From the NCBI RefSeq assembly GCF_002946355.1, contig NZ_PKOZ01000001.1, positions 62,001-126,000 on the forward strand: a DNA stretch of 64,000 nt, written 5' to 3'. The translations under genes and the position numbers were made by a program. Below the pieces are notes generated by a model that had not been told where the DNA came from, did not search any database, and worked only from the letters and a program-made list of their open reading frames with translations. Below, in pieces: positions 20,243 to 30,120 of this stretch (position 1 is the first letter of the stretch; the number at the start of each line of letters is the position of its first letter). This DNA comes from Pradoshia eiseniae (GTDB lineage Bacteria > Bacillota > Bacilli > Bacillales > Pradoshiaceae).

Positions 20243-20255
20243 GCATATATTAACA

Positions 20256-20283
20256 GGCGTTCTCGCGATAGAACGCCTTTTCT
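20256..20283 (+). terminator. Intrinsic terminator after apt
   Basis: GGCGTTCT (20256-20263) pairs perfectly with AGAACGCC (20270-20277), followed by TTTTCTC. Confidence 0.85.
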
Positions 20284-20457
20284 CATAGAGATAACAGATT
20301 ATTGACAAAACTATTCTCTAAATTGTCATTCGTTACTTTACAAGAAAACTTTTTTTGAAGATAATAGATACAATCCTCATTTTTAAGCATAACCTGAATT
20401 GGTTTTTATATAGAAGTAAAGGCAAAAAAGTGGAAATACGGAGTAAAAGGTGATCTC

Positions 20458-22653
20458 ATGGCAAACGAACAAATATATACCGCTGAGCAAGTGTTTGACA
20501 AAGCAAGCAACTACATGACCGAAGATGAAGTGGGTTTTCTGGAGAATGCCTACGAATTCGCGCGGGAAGCTCATAAGGAACAGTACCGTAAATCGGGAGA
20601 ACCTTATATCATTCATCCTGTACAGGTCGCAGCCATTCTAGCAGACCTTCAGATGGATACATTCACGGTCGCAGGCGGATTCTTGCATGATGTCGTGGAA
20701 GACACTGAGGTAACGCTAGAGGACATCACACGCATCTTTAATGAGGATGTCGCGCTTCTTGTTGATGGCGTAACAAAGCTCGGTAAGATCAAATACAAAT
20801 CAAAAGAAGAACAACAGGCGGAAAATCACAGAAAAATGTTTATTGCCATGGCAAAGGACATTCGTGTCATTATGATTAAGCTTGCTGACAGGCTTCATAA
20901 TATGCGGACATTAAAGCATTTGCCTGTTGAGAAGCAGCGCCGTATTGCCAATGAAACATTGGAGATTTTTGCTCCGCTTGCTCACCGGCTCGGAATCTCC
21001 ACAATTAAATGGGAGCTTGAAGATACTGCACTGCGTTATTTAAACCCGCAGCAATATTACCGTATCGTTAATTTGATGAAGAAAAAGCGTGCTGAGCGGG
21101 AAGAGTATTTGTCTGATGTCATCTCGGAGATGAAGAATAAGCTCGCAGAGGTGTCAATACATGCCGATATCTTCGGGAGGCCGAAGCATATATACAGCAT
21201 CTACCGGAAGATGGTCCTTCAAAAGAAGCAATTCGAGGAGATTTATGACTTGCTGGCTGTGCGGGTAATCGTGAACAGCATCAAGGATTGCTATGCGGTT
21301 CTTGGTATCATCCACACATGCTGGAAGCCGATGCCGGGACGTTTCAAGGACTATATTGCCATGCCTAAGGCTAATATGTACCAGTCTCTTCATACGACCA
21401 TCATCGGGCCGAAGGGAGAACCGCTCGAAGTGCAAATCAGGACTGTTGAGATGCATCGGACAGCGGAATATGGGATTGCAGCCCATTGGGCATATAAAGA
21501 AGGCAAGGACCTTACATCCACGCAAAGAATGGATAAGAAGCTTGACTGGTTCAGACAAATTGTAGAATTCCAGGACGTATCCACCAATGCCGAGGAATTC
21601 ATGGAATCCCTGAAGCTAGATTTATTTGCCGATATGGTTTTCGTATTTACGCCAAAAGGAGATGTGTTTGAACTCCCAATTGGGTCAGTGCCAATTGATT
21701 TTGCCTATCGAATTCACTCGGAAATCGGCAACCAGACAATTGGCGCGAAGGTCAATGGCAAGATGGTGACGCTCGATTATGTCTTGAAAACAGGAGATAT
21801 CATCGAGATATTAACCTCTAAGCATTCATATGGACCAAGCCAAGACTGGCTGAAGCTTGCCAAGACATCACAGGCAAGAAATAAAATACGGCAATTCTTT
21901 AAGAAGCAGCGCCGCGAGGAAAATATTGAAAAGGGTAAGGATTTGGTCGAGAAAGAGCTAAAGGCTCTAGACTTTGACATAAAGGATGTTTACACTCCTG
22001 AAAACCTGCAAAAGGTAGCAGAGAAGTTTAACTTCGCCAACGAAGAAGATATGTATGCTGCCGTTGGCTATAATGGCATCACTGCTGCGCAAATCGCAAC
22101 CAGGCTGACGGATAAACTCCGCAAGAAGAGGGAGAAGGAGCAAGAAGTTAGCTTGCTTGATGCGGTGAGCGAGCTGCGAATGATTCCGACAACGAAGAAA
22201 AAAGATTCCGGGGTCAGGGTGAAGGGCATCGATAATATGCTTATCCGTCTCTCACGCTGCTGTAACCCGGTGCCTGGTGATGAAATTGTCGGATACATCA
22301 CGAAAGGGCGGGGTGTCTCTGTCCACCGTGCTGATTGCGTAAACGTGCTGGATGAGGAAAGCAAGGAGAGAATCATCCCAGTTGAATGGGAAAGCAGCTT
22401 GTCAGACCGGAAAGAGTACAATGTGGACATTGAAATAAGCGGATTTGACCGGAACGGACTCTTAAATGAAGTGCTTCAGGCTGTCAGTGAGACGAAAACA
22501 AACATCACCGCAGTTTCAGGACGTACGGACCGCAACAAAAGCGCGGCAATAACTATGTCGATCTCTATTTATAATGTGTCTCATTTACAGAAGGTCGTCG
22601 ATCGAATCAAGCAAATTCCGGATATTTATTCCGTAAGAAGGCTAATGAGTTAG
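20458..22653 (+). CDS. relA: Bifunctional (p)ppGpp synthetase/hydrolase, Rel family
   Basis: Controls the stringent response by making and degrading (p)ppGpp. The 731 residues include an intact HD hydrolase domain (FLHDVVEDT near 72-80; KLADRLHNMRTL), a synthetase domain with RVIVNSIKDCYAVLG and KANMYQSLHTTI near 240-320, a TGS domain (about 395-455) and a C-terminal ACT domain (about 655-731). Both catalytic halves keep their motifs, so it should be the bifunctional housekeeping enzyme. ATG follows AAAGGTGATC. dtd follows closely. Confidence 0.97.
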   Translation: MANEQIYTAEQVFDKASNYMTEDEVGFLENAYEFAREAHKEQYRKSGEPYIIHPVQVAAILADLQMDTFTVAGGFLHDVVEDTEVTLEDITRIFNEDVALLVDGVTKLGKIKYKSKEEQQAENHRKMFIAMAKDIRVIMIKLADRLHNMRTLKHLPVEKQRRIANETLEIFAPLAHRLGISTIKWELEDTALRYLNPQQYYRIVNLMKKKRAEREEYLSDVISEMKNKLAEVSIHADIFGRPKHIYSIYRKMVLQKKQFEEIYDLLAVRVIVNSIKDCYAVLGIIHTCWKPMPGRFKDYIAMPKANMYQSLHTTIIGPKGEPLEVQIRTVEMHRTAEYGIAAHWAYKEGKDLTSTQRMDKKLDWFRQIVEFQDVSTNAEEFMESLKLDLFADMVFVFTPKGDVFELPIGSVPIDFAYRIHSEIGNQTIGAKVNGKMVTLDYVLKTGDIIEILTSKHSYGPSQDWLKLAKTSQARNKIRQFFKKQRREENIEKGKDLVEKELKALDFDIKDVYTPENLQKVAEKFNFANEEDMYAAVGYNGITAAQIATRLTDKLRKKREKEQEVSLLDAVSELRMIPTTKKKDSGVRVKGIDNMLIRLSRCCNPVPGDEIVGYITKGRGVSVHRADCVNVLDEESKERIIPVEWESSLSDRKEYNVDIEISGFDRNGLLNEVLQAVSETKTNITAVSGRTDRNKSAAITMSISIYNVSHLQKVVDRIKQIPDIYSVRRLMS

Positions 22654-22665
22654 GAGTTTTGATAC

Positions 22666-23109
22666 ATGAAAGTCGTTTTACAGCGCTCAAAGGAAGCGTC
22701 CGTAACGGTTTCTGGCAAAGTTGTCGGTGAAATCTCAAATGGGTTTGTCCTTTTAGTAGGAGTGACGCATGAGGATACGGTGGAGGATTGTCGCTATCTG
22801 GCGGATAAAATCGTGAACTTGCGCGTTTTTGAAGATGAGGCTGGCAAGATGAATCATTCACTCTTAGACGTGAACGGAGAAATCTTGTCTGTCTCGCAAT
22901 TTACCCTATATGGGGATTGCCGAAAAGGGCGCCGTCCTAATTTCATGGCTGCCGCTAAACCGGATTATGCTGAAGAGCTGTATGATTATTTCAATGATTG
23001 CTTAAGAGATCATGGTATATCTGTCGCTACAGGCTCCTTTGGGGCAATGATGGATGTTGCGCTCATCAATGATGGACCAGTGACCTTAATCTTGGAGAGC
23101 AAATCATAA
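22666..23109 (+). CDS. dtd: D-aminoacyl-tRNA deacylase
   Basis: Hydrolyses D-amino acids (and misacylated glycine) from tRNA. The 147 residues are typical. The active-site segment [15 protein letters not shown] and the C-terminal Gly-cisPro motif in [10 protein letters not shown] are both present. It follows relA by 12 bases. Confidence 0.97.
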   Translation: MKVVLQRSKEASVTVSGKVVGEISNGFVLLVGVTHEDTVEDCRYLADKIVNLRVFEDEAGKMNHSLLDVNGEILSVSQFTLYGDCRKGRRPNFMAAAKPDYAEELYDYFNDCLRDHGISVATGSFGAMMDVALINDGPVTLILESKS

Positions 23110-23129
23110 TATAGGAGATTTAATAGACA

Positions 23130-23165
23130 AAAGGGATTGAGAATATAATTCTGCAATCCCTTTTA
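23130..23165. terminator. Hairpin terminator between dtd and the convergent amidase gene
   Basis: AAAGGGATTG and CAATCCCTTTT form a perfect stem around a 14-base loop. T-rich ends on both strands allow it to act in both directions. Confidence 0.7.
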
Positions 23166-23172
23166 TCTATGA

Positions 23173-23203
23173 GAGCAAGGGCAATTACGCCTTTGCTCTT
23201 TTT
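23173..23203 (+). terminator. Second terminator downstream of dtd
   Basis: GAGCAAGGGC pairs with GCCTTTGCTC (one mismatch), followed by TTTTTATTTT. It is tandem with the preceding hairpin and touches the amidase stop codon. Confidence 0.7.
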
Positions 23204-24905
23204 ATTTTGAGTTCAAAAAACTATTGAGGCCGTGTAATAGACCATCAGTAATGATTTCCTGGTACCCAGATGTGTGAAGGAGCGACTCCTCGGCCGGGTT
23301 ACTGATATAGCCTAATTCAACCAGAACGGCAGGGCGTTTGTTCTCCCGCAATACACGCAGGCTGGAATGTCTGATGCCCCTGTCTTCTGTGGTGGCATTT
23401 CTGATGAGGTTACGCTGGATATGGGAGGCGAGCTCCTGCTGCTGATGGTGTGTATAGTAGGTTGTAATACCGCCGGCCTCGATATCGACAGTACTGTCAT
23501 AATGGATACTGATAAAAGCATCGGCCGCCTGCTGATTGGCGAGGAGGGCCCGGTCGCTTAGGGAGATATATTGATCGCCAGTTCGCGTAAGCAACACGCT
23601 TGCGCCCTTCTCCTTTAATTTCGATGACAGCAGGAGGGCTGTGCGAAGGGTCAGCTGCTTTTCGAAATGCCCGCTTGTCCCTATGGCTCCGCTGTCCATA
23701 CCGCCATGTCCAGCATCGAGCACAATCAATTGTCCGGATAATGGACCGCTCTGTCCGTTATAGGCCGCCTGAACGTCGGAATCATAGCCGGATAGGAGCC
23801 GAGTAGCGATAAAACCGGTGCTTCCGTCAGAAAGCTGAACCTCTGACCAGTCCTCCTTGGTTCCGATGTGTTTATAGGTTTCTCCAATGCCCGCAACCTT
23901 CTTGATTGGATGTGTCGTCCCAGGTCCGGTTCGTATATTAACCTTGTCTTTTGTTATGGTGATGAGCTCGCCCTCATCAATACCCAAATCGCTGCTTGTC
24001 CGATTGTCTGAAGGTTTAGCATACCAGGCGGCAACCCAGCCCTTCTTTCCATTCTCAAGCCCAATTTCATACCATTGATTATCTTGGCTGAGAACTTCGT
24101 ATGTATTGCCTTTCTTCACTGTACCGATGATGCTTGAGCTTGTCTTGGGAGAGGAGCGTACATTCAAGGAAGAGGCAGTGATTTCGACGTTCATCTTTCC
24201 AGCAGATGAGTGGCTGCTCTTTTCAGATATATATTTACTGCTAATCCAATAGGATTGTCCTTGATAAAGGATATTCGTCCAACCGTTTTCCTCTTTTGTC
24301 ACCTCAACAGACACATCTTGTTCAATTTCCCCCACAATCTCGGCATTTAAGGAAGGGGCACTTCTAAGACGAACCGAGTCAGCGGTGATTTTTCCGAAAG
24401 AGAGAGTGTGTGAATTTGTGCGAATATATTCCTCGGAAATGAAGCCTGTGCTTGAGCCTGCTTTAACAGATACCCATGAGCCGGATTGACCGGTAATTTC
24501 CACCTTCGTATCCTTTGATAAAACGCTGACAACGGGATAATCCAATCCTGGCCCTTTGCGTACCCTAAGCCCATCAACTGTTGTGAAACCAGCAGAGCCG
24601 GTGTTTTCTTTACTTGTCAGGCTCTCATTCTTTTGGGAGACAAGCCATTCTGCGACCCATCCTTCTTTCTCATCATTCACTTGAATTTTGATCCATTCAC
24701 CAGCATTTTCCAGAACGGAAAAATGTTCTCCTTCTTTCACCTTCGCGATGATTGGATAATCCATTCCAGCACCACCCCGAACATTGATGAATCCGTCTTT
24801 TACAGTTACTTCGTTAGTTTCAGCAAATATGGCTGGTGCAGCCATTGATTGTGTCAAAAGAAAGGTAAGGGCTATTATCCCAGTCTTTCGTTTCATATTC
24901 TTCAT
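23202..24905 (-). CDS. N-acetylmuramoyl-L-alanine amidase with five SH3b domains (YrvJ-like)
   Basis: Secreted cell-wall hydrolase of about 567 residues. A signal peptide (MKRKTGIIALTFLLTQSMAAP, cut near AIFA) is followed by five bacterial SH3 repeats, each with an LNVRSSP/VRKGPG-type start and a GW(V/I) end, about residues 30-375. A C-terminal Amidase_3 domain then has zinc ligands in LDAGHGG, the E of HFEKQ and SIHYDS, plus the catalytic E in VELGYISN. The long open frame extends upstream to 25088, but the signal peptide and ribosome site place the start at 24905 or the ATG at 24896. B. subtilis YrvJ has this design and neighbourhood. Confidence 0.9.
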   Translation of the reverse strand: MKNMKRKTGIIALTFLLTQSMAAPAIFAETNEVTVKDGFINVRGGAGMDYPIIAKVKEGEHFSVLENAGEWIKIQVNDEKEGWVAEWLVSQKNESLTSKENTGSAGFTTVDGLRVRKGPGLDYPVVSVLSKDTKVEITGQSGSWVSVKAGSSTGFISEEYIRTNSHTLSFGKITADSVRLRSAPSLNAEIVGEIEQDVSVEVTKEENGWTNILYQGQSYWISSKYISEKSSHSSAGKMNVEITASSLNVRSSPKTSSSIIGTVKKGNTYEVLSQDNQWYEIGLENGKKGWVAAWYAKPSDNRTSSDLGIDEGELITITKDKVNIRTGPGTTHPIKKVAGIGETYKHIGTKEDWSEVQLSDGSTGFIATRLLSGYDSDVQAAYNGQSGPLSGQLIVLDAGHGGMDSGAIGTSGHFEKQLTLRTALLLSSKLKEKGASVLLTRTGDQYISLSDRALLANQQAADAFISIHYDSTVDIEAGGITTYYTHHQQQELASHIQRNLIRNATTEDRGIRHSSLRVLRENKRPAVLVELGYISNPAEESLLHTSGYQEIITDGLLHGLNSFLNSK

Positions 24906-25068
24906 ACTCCGGTCATCCTTTCCTTCTAGGTTTGCGTGAGGTCCACTGTGAACTAAGGATAGTAAGATTTCTTGAAATCGCTTGAAAGGTTCACTGTGTT
25001 TTCGGGAATACTGACTAAAGATACGGAAGATAGACGATTGATTATAAACAATTAAGGAGTGCATATAG

Positions 25069-25254
25069 ATGACAAGACATAGCGACAAAACCTTTTTGGC
25101 CCATCAAGTAGATAATCAGCTCTTTGGTGTGGATTTTCATGATTTTCTAGTGAAGGAGCAGCAAAATTCCATGGTGGAGCTTGCTTCTGAATTCGGATTA
25201 TCGGTCCGTGATGTAAAACATTTAAAAAAGAAATTAGGACGCTCTAAAGGTTGA
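25069..25254 (+). CDS. Small helix-turn-helix-like protein (YrzK-like position)
   Basis: Protein of 61 residues ending in a possible helix-turn-helix (MVELASEFGLSVRDVKHLKKKLG). A good TAAGGAGT site precedes the ATG. It is divergent from the amidase and directly upstream of hisS, the place of yrzK in B. subtilis. Function unknown. Its stop codon lies inside the -35 box of the hisS promoter. Confidence 0.65.
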   Translation: MTRHSDKTFLAHQVDNQLFGVDFHDFLVKEQQNSMVELASEFGLSVRDVKHLKKKLGRSKG

Positions 25255-25279
25255 CAAAGGAACGTTTCCTTCGTAATAT
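25251..25279 (+). promoter_or_regulatory. SigA promoter of the hisS-aspS T-box leader
   Basis: TTGACA (25251-25256), 17 bases, TAATAT (25274-25279). Transcription should start near 25286, in front of the T-box leader. Confidence 0.85.
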
Positions 25280-25285
25280 TAATTA

Positions 25286-25572
25286 AATAAAAATACATAT
25301 TTAATCAATTCCAATGATGGTGAAGAGTAATTTTGATCCCACATGAAAAGAGAGGAAGCGTCCTGGGCTGAAAACGTTTCTGCATGTGCCTTAATGAACG
25401 AACACACCGTAGGATTCTCCCTGAAAAATCTCGCATCTAGTAGGGGCTGAACGTTCACAGGCGTTAACTGTTAGAGTAGGGAGACGTTTATTTGTCTCCA
25501 ACTAGGGTGGCACCGCGGGTAACAACTCCCGTCCCTTGCAATTAGCAGGGGATGGGGGTTGTTTTTATTTTA
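25286..25572 (+). promoter_or_regulatory. T-box riboswitch controlling hisS-aspS, histidine specifier
   Basis: tRNA-sensing leader. The conserved T-box AGGGTGGCACCGCG lies at 25504-25517. It is followed by the terminator whose arms are AACTCCCGTCCC and its GGGGATGGGGGTT partner with a T tract (about 25521-25570). In stem I the segment GAA-CAC-ACC carries a CAC codon at 25403-25405 in the usual specifier context, so uncharged tRNA-His should prevent termination. The antiterminator would pair T-box bases with the 5' side of the terminator. The specifier is read by eye from sequence context, not from a folded model. Confidence 0.93.
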
Positions 25573-25638
25573 CCTAAAAATACCACTTCATTCCATTAGG
25601 GATTTAGGATATAGAGCAAATTAAGGAGGAAGTTTCAG

Positions 25639-26916
25639 ATGGCTATTCAAATTCCAAGAGGAACTCAGGATATTCTTCCTGGCGAATCAGAGAAATGGCA
25701 GTATATTGAACGGGTTGCGAAGGACCTATGTGACCTGTATCAATACCAAGAAATTCGCACGCCTATTTTTGAGAGTACAGAGCTTTTTGAAAAGGGTGTT
25801 GGGGATACAACAGACATCGTCCAAAAGGAGATGTACACATTTACAGACAAAGGTAACAGAAGCTTGACGCTTCGACCTGAGGGTACGGCAGCAGTTGTTC
25901 GTTCCTTTGTCGGTAATAAAATGCATGGGAATGCGGTTCAGCCGGTAAAGCTTTATTACAATGGACCGATGTTCCGTTACGAACGCCCGCAAGCAGGCCG
26001 TTTCCGTCAATTTGTTCAGTTTGGCGTAGAGGCACTTGGAAGCTCAGATCCGGCAATTGATGCGGAAGTCATCTCCCTTGCGATGAATATCTACAAAAAA
26101 GTCGGTTTAAAAAACACGAAACTTATCATTAACAGCCTTGGTGATAAAGAAAGCCGCACAAAGCATAGAGAAGCATTGATTAAGCACTTTGAGCCGCGTA
26201 TCGGCGAGTTCTGCTCCAATTGCAAAAGCCGATTGGAGCGCAATCCCCTGCGCATCCTTGATTGCAAGGAGGACCGTGATCACGAGCTGATGGAAACAGC
26301 ACCGGCAATCATTGATTACTTGAATGAGGAGTCCCTGGATTATTTCAAAAAGGTCACTTCTTACTTAGATGAAATCGGTATTGCCTATACCGTTGATCCG
26401 AATTTGGTTCGCGGGCTAGATTATTATAATCACACGGCTTTCGAAATCATGCTCGATTCAGAAGGGTTTGGCGCCATTACGACCCTTTGTGGCGGCGGAC
26501 GATACAATGGATTGGTCCAAGAAATAGGCGGTCCTGAAACACCGGGAATCGGTTTCGCGTTCAGCATTGAACGCTTGCTGTCAGCGCTTGAGGCAGAAAA
26601 AATCGAGTTGCCTATTGAGAAAAAGGTTGACTGTTTCATCGTCTCTCTTGGAGAAGCTGCACAGGATTATTCCGTAAAGCTAGTTAATGACCTTCGCCTA
26701 AATGGTATTTCTGCTGAGAAAGACTATTCAGGACGTAAGGCAAAAGGGCAATTCAAAGCAGCTGACCGGGTACATGCTAAATATGTGGCTGTCCTTGGAG
26801 AGGATGAATTGAACAATAATCAAATTGCTTTAAAAGATATGGAAACTGGCGAGCAGCAAACCATTGCGCTCCCTGAGCTTGTTACAGTATTGCAATCTAA
26901 ACTTGGTGGTAATTGA
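25639..26916 (+). CDS. hisS: Histidine-tRNA ligase
   Basis: Class II synthetase of 425 residues that charges tRNA-His. Motif 2 is in [19 protein letters not shown] (about 107-125), the histidine-binding loop is [14 protein letters not shown] (about 257-270), and motif 3 is [18 protein letters not shown]. The C-terminal anticodon-binding domain starts near residue 328. AAGGAGGAAG precedes the ATG. It is co-transcribed with aspS, 12 bases downstream, under the upstream T-box. Confidence 0.98.
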   Translation: MAIQIPRGTQDILPGESEKWQYIERVAKDLCDLYQYQEIRTPIFESTELFEKGVGDTTDIVQKEMYTFTDKGNRSLTLRPEGTAAVVRSFVGNKMHGNAVQPVKLYYNGPMFRYERPQAGRFRQFVQFGVEALGSSDPAIDAEVISLAMNIYKKVGLKNTKLIINSLGDKESRTKHREALIKHFEPRIGEFCSNCKSRLERNPLRILDCKEDRDHELMETAPAIIDYLNEESLDYFKKVTSYLDEIGIAYTVDPNLVRGLDYYNHTAFEIMLDSEGFGAITTLCGGGRYNGLVQEIGGPETPGIGFAFSIERLLSALEAEKIELPIEKKVDCFIVSLGEAAQDYSVKLVNDLRLNGISAEKDYSGRKAKGQFKAADRVHAKYVAVLGEDELNNNQIALKDMETGEQQTIALPELVTVLQSKLGGN

Positions 26917-26928
26917 GGAGGAAGTAGG

Positions 26929-28713
26929 ATGTTTGGGAGAACATATTTTTGTGGTGAAGTGCCAGAGAAAGCCATTGGTGAAGTAGTTACGATTAAAGGA
27001 TGGGTACAAAAGCGAAGAGATCTTGGAGGACTAATCTTCATCGATCTTCGTGACCGTACAGGGATTGTCCAGGTTGTATTTAATCCTGATGCTTCTCCAG
27101 AAGCGCTCGGCACAGCGGAAAAAATCAGAAGTGAATACGTATTAAGTGTAACCGGAAAAGTCATTGCCAGACAGGAGGGTACTGTCAACAAAAACCTGAA
27201 GACTGGTGCCATTGAAATCCTTGCTTCTGAGGTGACGATTCTAAATGAAGCTAAGACACCTCCATTTACAATTACGGATAATACAGATGCTTCAGAGGAT
27301 ATCCGCTTAGCTTACCGCTATTTAGATTTGCGCCGTCCCGCAATGTTTGAAACATTCAAGATGAGACATCAAACAACGAAGGCGATTCGCGATTTCCTTG
27401 ATTCAGAAGGATTCCTCGACATTGAAACGCCAATCTTAACAAAGAGCACGCCAGAAGGCGCACGTGACTATTTAGTCCCAAGCCGTGTTCATGAGGGAGA
27501 ATTCTATGCATTGCCTCAATCTCCGCAAATCTTTAAGCAATTGCTGATGGTTTCTGGCTTTGAACGCTACTATCAAATCGCTCGCTGCTTCCGTGATGAG
27601 GACTTGCGTGCAGACCGCCAGCCAGAATTCACACAAATCGATATCGAAACAAGCTTCATGAGCCAAGAGGATATCATGAGCATGACCGAGCGCATGATGC
27701 AGAAGGTCATGAAGGAAGTGAAAGGAGTCGACATCTCTCTTCCGCTCCCGCGCTTAACGTATAAAGATGCGATGGGCAGATATGGCTCTGATAAGCCTGA
27801 TACTCGTTTCGGCATGGAACTGATTGACCTGAGCGAATTAGTGAAGGAATCTGGATTCAAGGTATTCGCATCAGCAGTCGCAAACGGAGGCGAAGTCAAA
27901 GCCCTCAATATTAAAGGTGCAGCTGCGAACTATTCCAGAAAAGATATCGATGCTTTAGGTGAATTCGCAGGACGCTACGGGGCAAAAGGTCTTGCCTGGA
28001 TGAAGATGGAGGAAGAAGGCTTGAAAGGCCCAATCGCGAAATTCTTCCAAGAGGAAGAAGGAAAAGCCCTGATTGAAGCAACAGAAGCCGCACCTGGCGA
28101 CTTATTGGTATTTGTTGCTGACAAGAAATCTGTTGTAGCTGATTCCCTTGGTGCGCTTCGCGTGAAGCTAGGAAAAGAGCTAAAGCTGATTGATGAGAGC
28201 AAATTCAATTTCCTCTGGGTGACTGACTGGCCATTATTTGAATATGATGAGGCAGAGGGCAGATACTATGCGGCCCACCATCCATTCACGATGCCTGTGC
28301 GCGAGGACTTGCCATTGTTGGATGAAAACCCAATCGATGTCAAAGCCCAAGCATACGACCTTGTCTTGAATGGCTATGAGCTTGGCGGCGGAAGTCTCCG
28401 TATTTTCGAGCGTGACATTCAAGAAAAGATGTTTGAGGCACTTGGATTTTCGAAAGAAGAAGCGAACGATCAATTCGGATTCCTTATGGAAGCATTTGAA
28501 TATGGTACACCTCCACACGGTGGAATCGCCCTTGGACTGGACCGTTTGGTTATGCTTCTGTCAGGCAGCACGAACCTTCGTGATACCATTGCTTTCCCTA
28601 AAACGGCAAGTGCAAGCTGTATGCTGACAAAAGCGCCTAGCGAAGTATCCGAAAGCCAGCTTGAAGAACTTAGTCTAAAGGTCACAAAAAAGGAAAGTAC
28701 CTTGAAAAACTAA
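26929..28713 (+). CDS. aspS: Aspartate-tRNA ligase
   Basis: Bacterial-type class II synthetase of 594 residues. It has an OB-fold anticodon domain (about 1-105, [20 protein letters not shown]), a catalytic core with motif 2 [18 protein letters not shown], the inserted GAD domain (about 290-420) and motif 3 [13 protein letters not shown]. Second gene of the T-box operon. The promoter of the following 6S RNA begins inside its last codons. Confidence 0.98.
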   Translation: MFGRTYFCGEVPEKAIGEVVTIKGWVQKRRDLGGLIFIDLRDRTGIVQVVFNPDASPEALGTAEKIRSEYVLSVTGKVIARQEGTVNKNLKTGAIEILASEVTILNEAKTPPFTITDNTDASEDIRLAYRYLDLRRPAMFETFKMRHQTTKAIRDFLDSEGFLDIETPILTKSTPEGARDYLVPSRVHEGEFYALPQSPQIFKQLLMVSGFERYYQIARCFRDEDLRADRQPEFTQIDIETSFMSQEDIMSMTERMMQKVMKEVKGVDISLPLPRLTYKDAMGRYGSDKPDTRFGMELIDLSELVKESGFKVFASAVANGGEVKALNIKGAAANYSRKDIDALGEFAGRYGAKGLAWMKMEEEGLKGPIAKFFQEEEGKALIEATEAAPGDLLVFVADKKSVVADSLGALRVKLGKELKLIDESKFNFLWVTDWPLFEYDEAEGRYYAAHHPFTMPVREDLPLLDENPIDVKAQAYDLVLNGYELGGGSLRIFERDIQEKMFEALGFSKEEANDQFGFLMEAFEYGTPPHGGIALGLDRLVMLLSGSTNLRDTIAFPKTASASCMLTKAPSEVSESQLEELSLKVTKKESTLKN

Positions 28714-28730
28714 GAGAATTCTGATAATAT
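28702..28730 (+). promoter_or_regulatory. SigA promoter of the 6S RNA gene
   Basis: TTGAAA (28702-28707), 17 bases, TAATAT (28725-28730). The -35 overlaps the last codons of aspS. The predicted start near 28738 fits the 5' end of the 6S closing helix. Confidence 0.7.
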
Positions 28731-28737
28731 TTTATTT

Positions 28738-28935
28738 AAATCAAAGACGTCCTGAAGTGTACGTTATGCATCCTTATTGTTTTGACCGAACATTTCTTTT
28801 AACGGGAGTCCGGCGTTTACCGTTTGCACAAATGCCTTGTCTGAGGGGACTTGTAACATAACGGAACAGGACACCCACCTGCCGAGGGCGGGCCAAAGCA
28901 TCAGGCATCAAACGGCACATGTCGGGACGTCTGTA
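28738..28935 (+). ncRNA. ssrS: 6S RNA (6S-1/BsrA type)
   Basis: Regulatory RNA that binds SigA-RNA polymerase as a promoter mimic. GACGTCC (28746-28752) pairs with GGACGTC (28925-28931) as the closing helix. Inner sequences resemble Bacillus 6S-1 as I remember it, including GACCGAACAT, ACGGGAGTCC, ATGCCTTGTCT and GGACACCCACCTGC. The length near 195 and the position between aspS and tcdA (yrvM), as in B. subtilis, agree. A terminator follows at 28953. Confidence 0.88.
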
Positions 28936-28952
28936 CATACTTTTAACTATTT

Positions 28953-28986
28953 TCCGCTTTGCTGAGGCAAGGCGGATTTTTATTTT
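28953..28986 (+). terminator. Intrinsic terminator after 6S RNA
   Basis: TCCGCTTTGC pairs with GCAAGGCGGA (one mismatch region), followed by TTTTTATTTT. Confidence 0.85.
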
Positions 28987-29131
28987 GTATACATTATTTA
29001 AACCTATCTGTTAAATATGGTATGATTTTATCTGGCTTACAGGGTAGGCTGTTCAGCACAAAACACATGTTTAAAATATATTTACAAGGAAAATAAAAAA
29101 GAAATTACTTATATTGGAGTGAACGATAATT

Positions 29132-29893
29132 ATGCTGCATCAATTCTCACGAAATGAGCTTGCAATTGGCAAAAGCGGCCTCGAAACTTTGAAGAATACC
29201 TCAGTCGCCATTCTTGGAATCGGGGGGGTCGGCTCGTTTGCCGTAGAAGCATTAGCCAGATCCGGAGTGGGGCGCTTAATCCTTGTAGACAAGGATGATA
29301 TTGATATTACCAATGTAAACCGGCAAATCCATGCCCTCTTATCGACGGTCGGACAGCAAAAGGTTGATGCAATGAAACAGCGCATACTTGAGATTAACCC
29401 TGAATGTGATGTCGTTGCCTTGAAGATGTTCTATACTGAGGAAACCTATGAAGAATTCTTTGCTCAAAATCCGGACTTTGTCATCGATGCTTCCGATACG
29501 ATAATCTACAAAATTCATTTAATGAAGGAATGCCTAAAGCGCGGCATCCCGATGATCTCCAGCATGGGAGCGGCCAATAAAATGGACCCGACAAGATTCC
29601 AAATTGCAGACATCTCCAAAACTCATACAGACCCGCTGGCAAAGGTCATCCGCACGAAGCTGAGAAAAGAGGGCATCCATAAAGGTATCCCTGTTATCTT
29701 TTCGGATGAGAGTCCTATTGTGCCGAAAATGGAAGTGACAAAAGAGGTCGGCAATCAGGATGCTGAGATACGTAAAGCAAAATTCCCGCCATCCTCTAAT
29801 GCCTTCGTTCCTTCGGCAGCTGGATTGATTGCGGCAAGCTGGGTTGTCAAAGAAGCATTAAAGGATATTAAGCTAACACGTGTCAATGATTAA
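29132..29893 (+). CDS. tcdA: tRNA threonylcarbamoyladenosine dehydratase
   Basis: E1-like enzyme of 253 residues that cyclises t6A37 of tRNA to ct6A using ATP. The nucleotide site is GIGGVGSFAVEALARSGVG (near 31-49), followed by LVDKDDIDITNVNRQ, the ThiF-type signature, and later DASDTIIYK. The family is also called CsdL/YgdL; B. subtilis YrvM has this position. Its own promoter may include the extended -10 TGgTATGAT ending at 29026. GGAGTGA precedes the ATG. Confidence 0.94.
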   Translation: MLHQFSRNELAIGKSGLETLKNTSVAILGIGGVGSFAVEALARSGVGRLILVDKDDIDITNVNRQIHALLSTVGQQKVDAMKQRILEINPECDVVALKMFYTEETYEEFFAQNPDFVIDASDTIIYKIHLMKECLKRGIPMISSMGAANKMDPTRFQIADISKTHTDPLAKVIRTKLRKEGIHKGIPVIFSDESPIVPKMEVTKEVGNQDAEIRKAKFPPSSNAFVPSAAGLIAASWVVKEALKDIKLTRVND

Positions 29894-30045
29894 TAGTCAG
29901 TCATTCGAAAGTCTTGGTGAATATGCCGGGCTTTTTGTTTTGGGCGGAATCACTTTATTGGATAATTTATGCATTCTTATCTAAGAGTAATAAAATGTAT
30001 TCGAGTTCCATTAATCCCCACTTATCCCATTGGAAATCAATTGTA

Positions 30046-30091
30046 TTGAGTGGATTAAATGGGTAAATTTAAATAGTTCTCAATCGTGAGA
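30046..30091 (+). promoter_or_regulatory. Possible azoR promoter with overlapping palindromic operator
   Basis: TTGAGT (30046-30051), 17 bases and TTAAAT (30069-30074) form a modest SigA promoter. The inverted repeat TCTCAatcgTGAGA (30078-30091) starts where transcription would begin. Its arms loosely resemble the ATCTCGA-type operators of the quinone-sensing regulator MhqR that controls azoreductases in B. subtilis. The regulator assignment is inference. Confidence 0.4.
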
Positions 30092-30120
30092 GAATCAAAC
30101 TCATACAGGAGGAAATCATC

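Noticed and set aside
23202-25088. Amidase gene starting at 25088
   Set aside because: The extra 61 residues precede a clear signal peptide and would overlap the divergent small HTH gene and its ribosome site; start at 24905 fits better.
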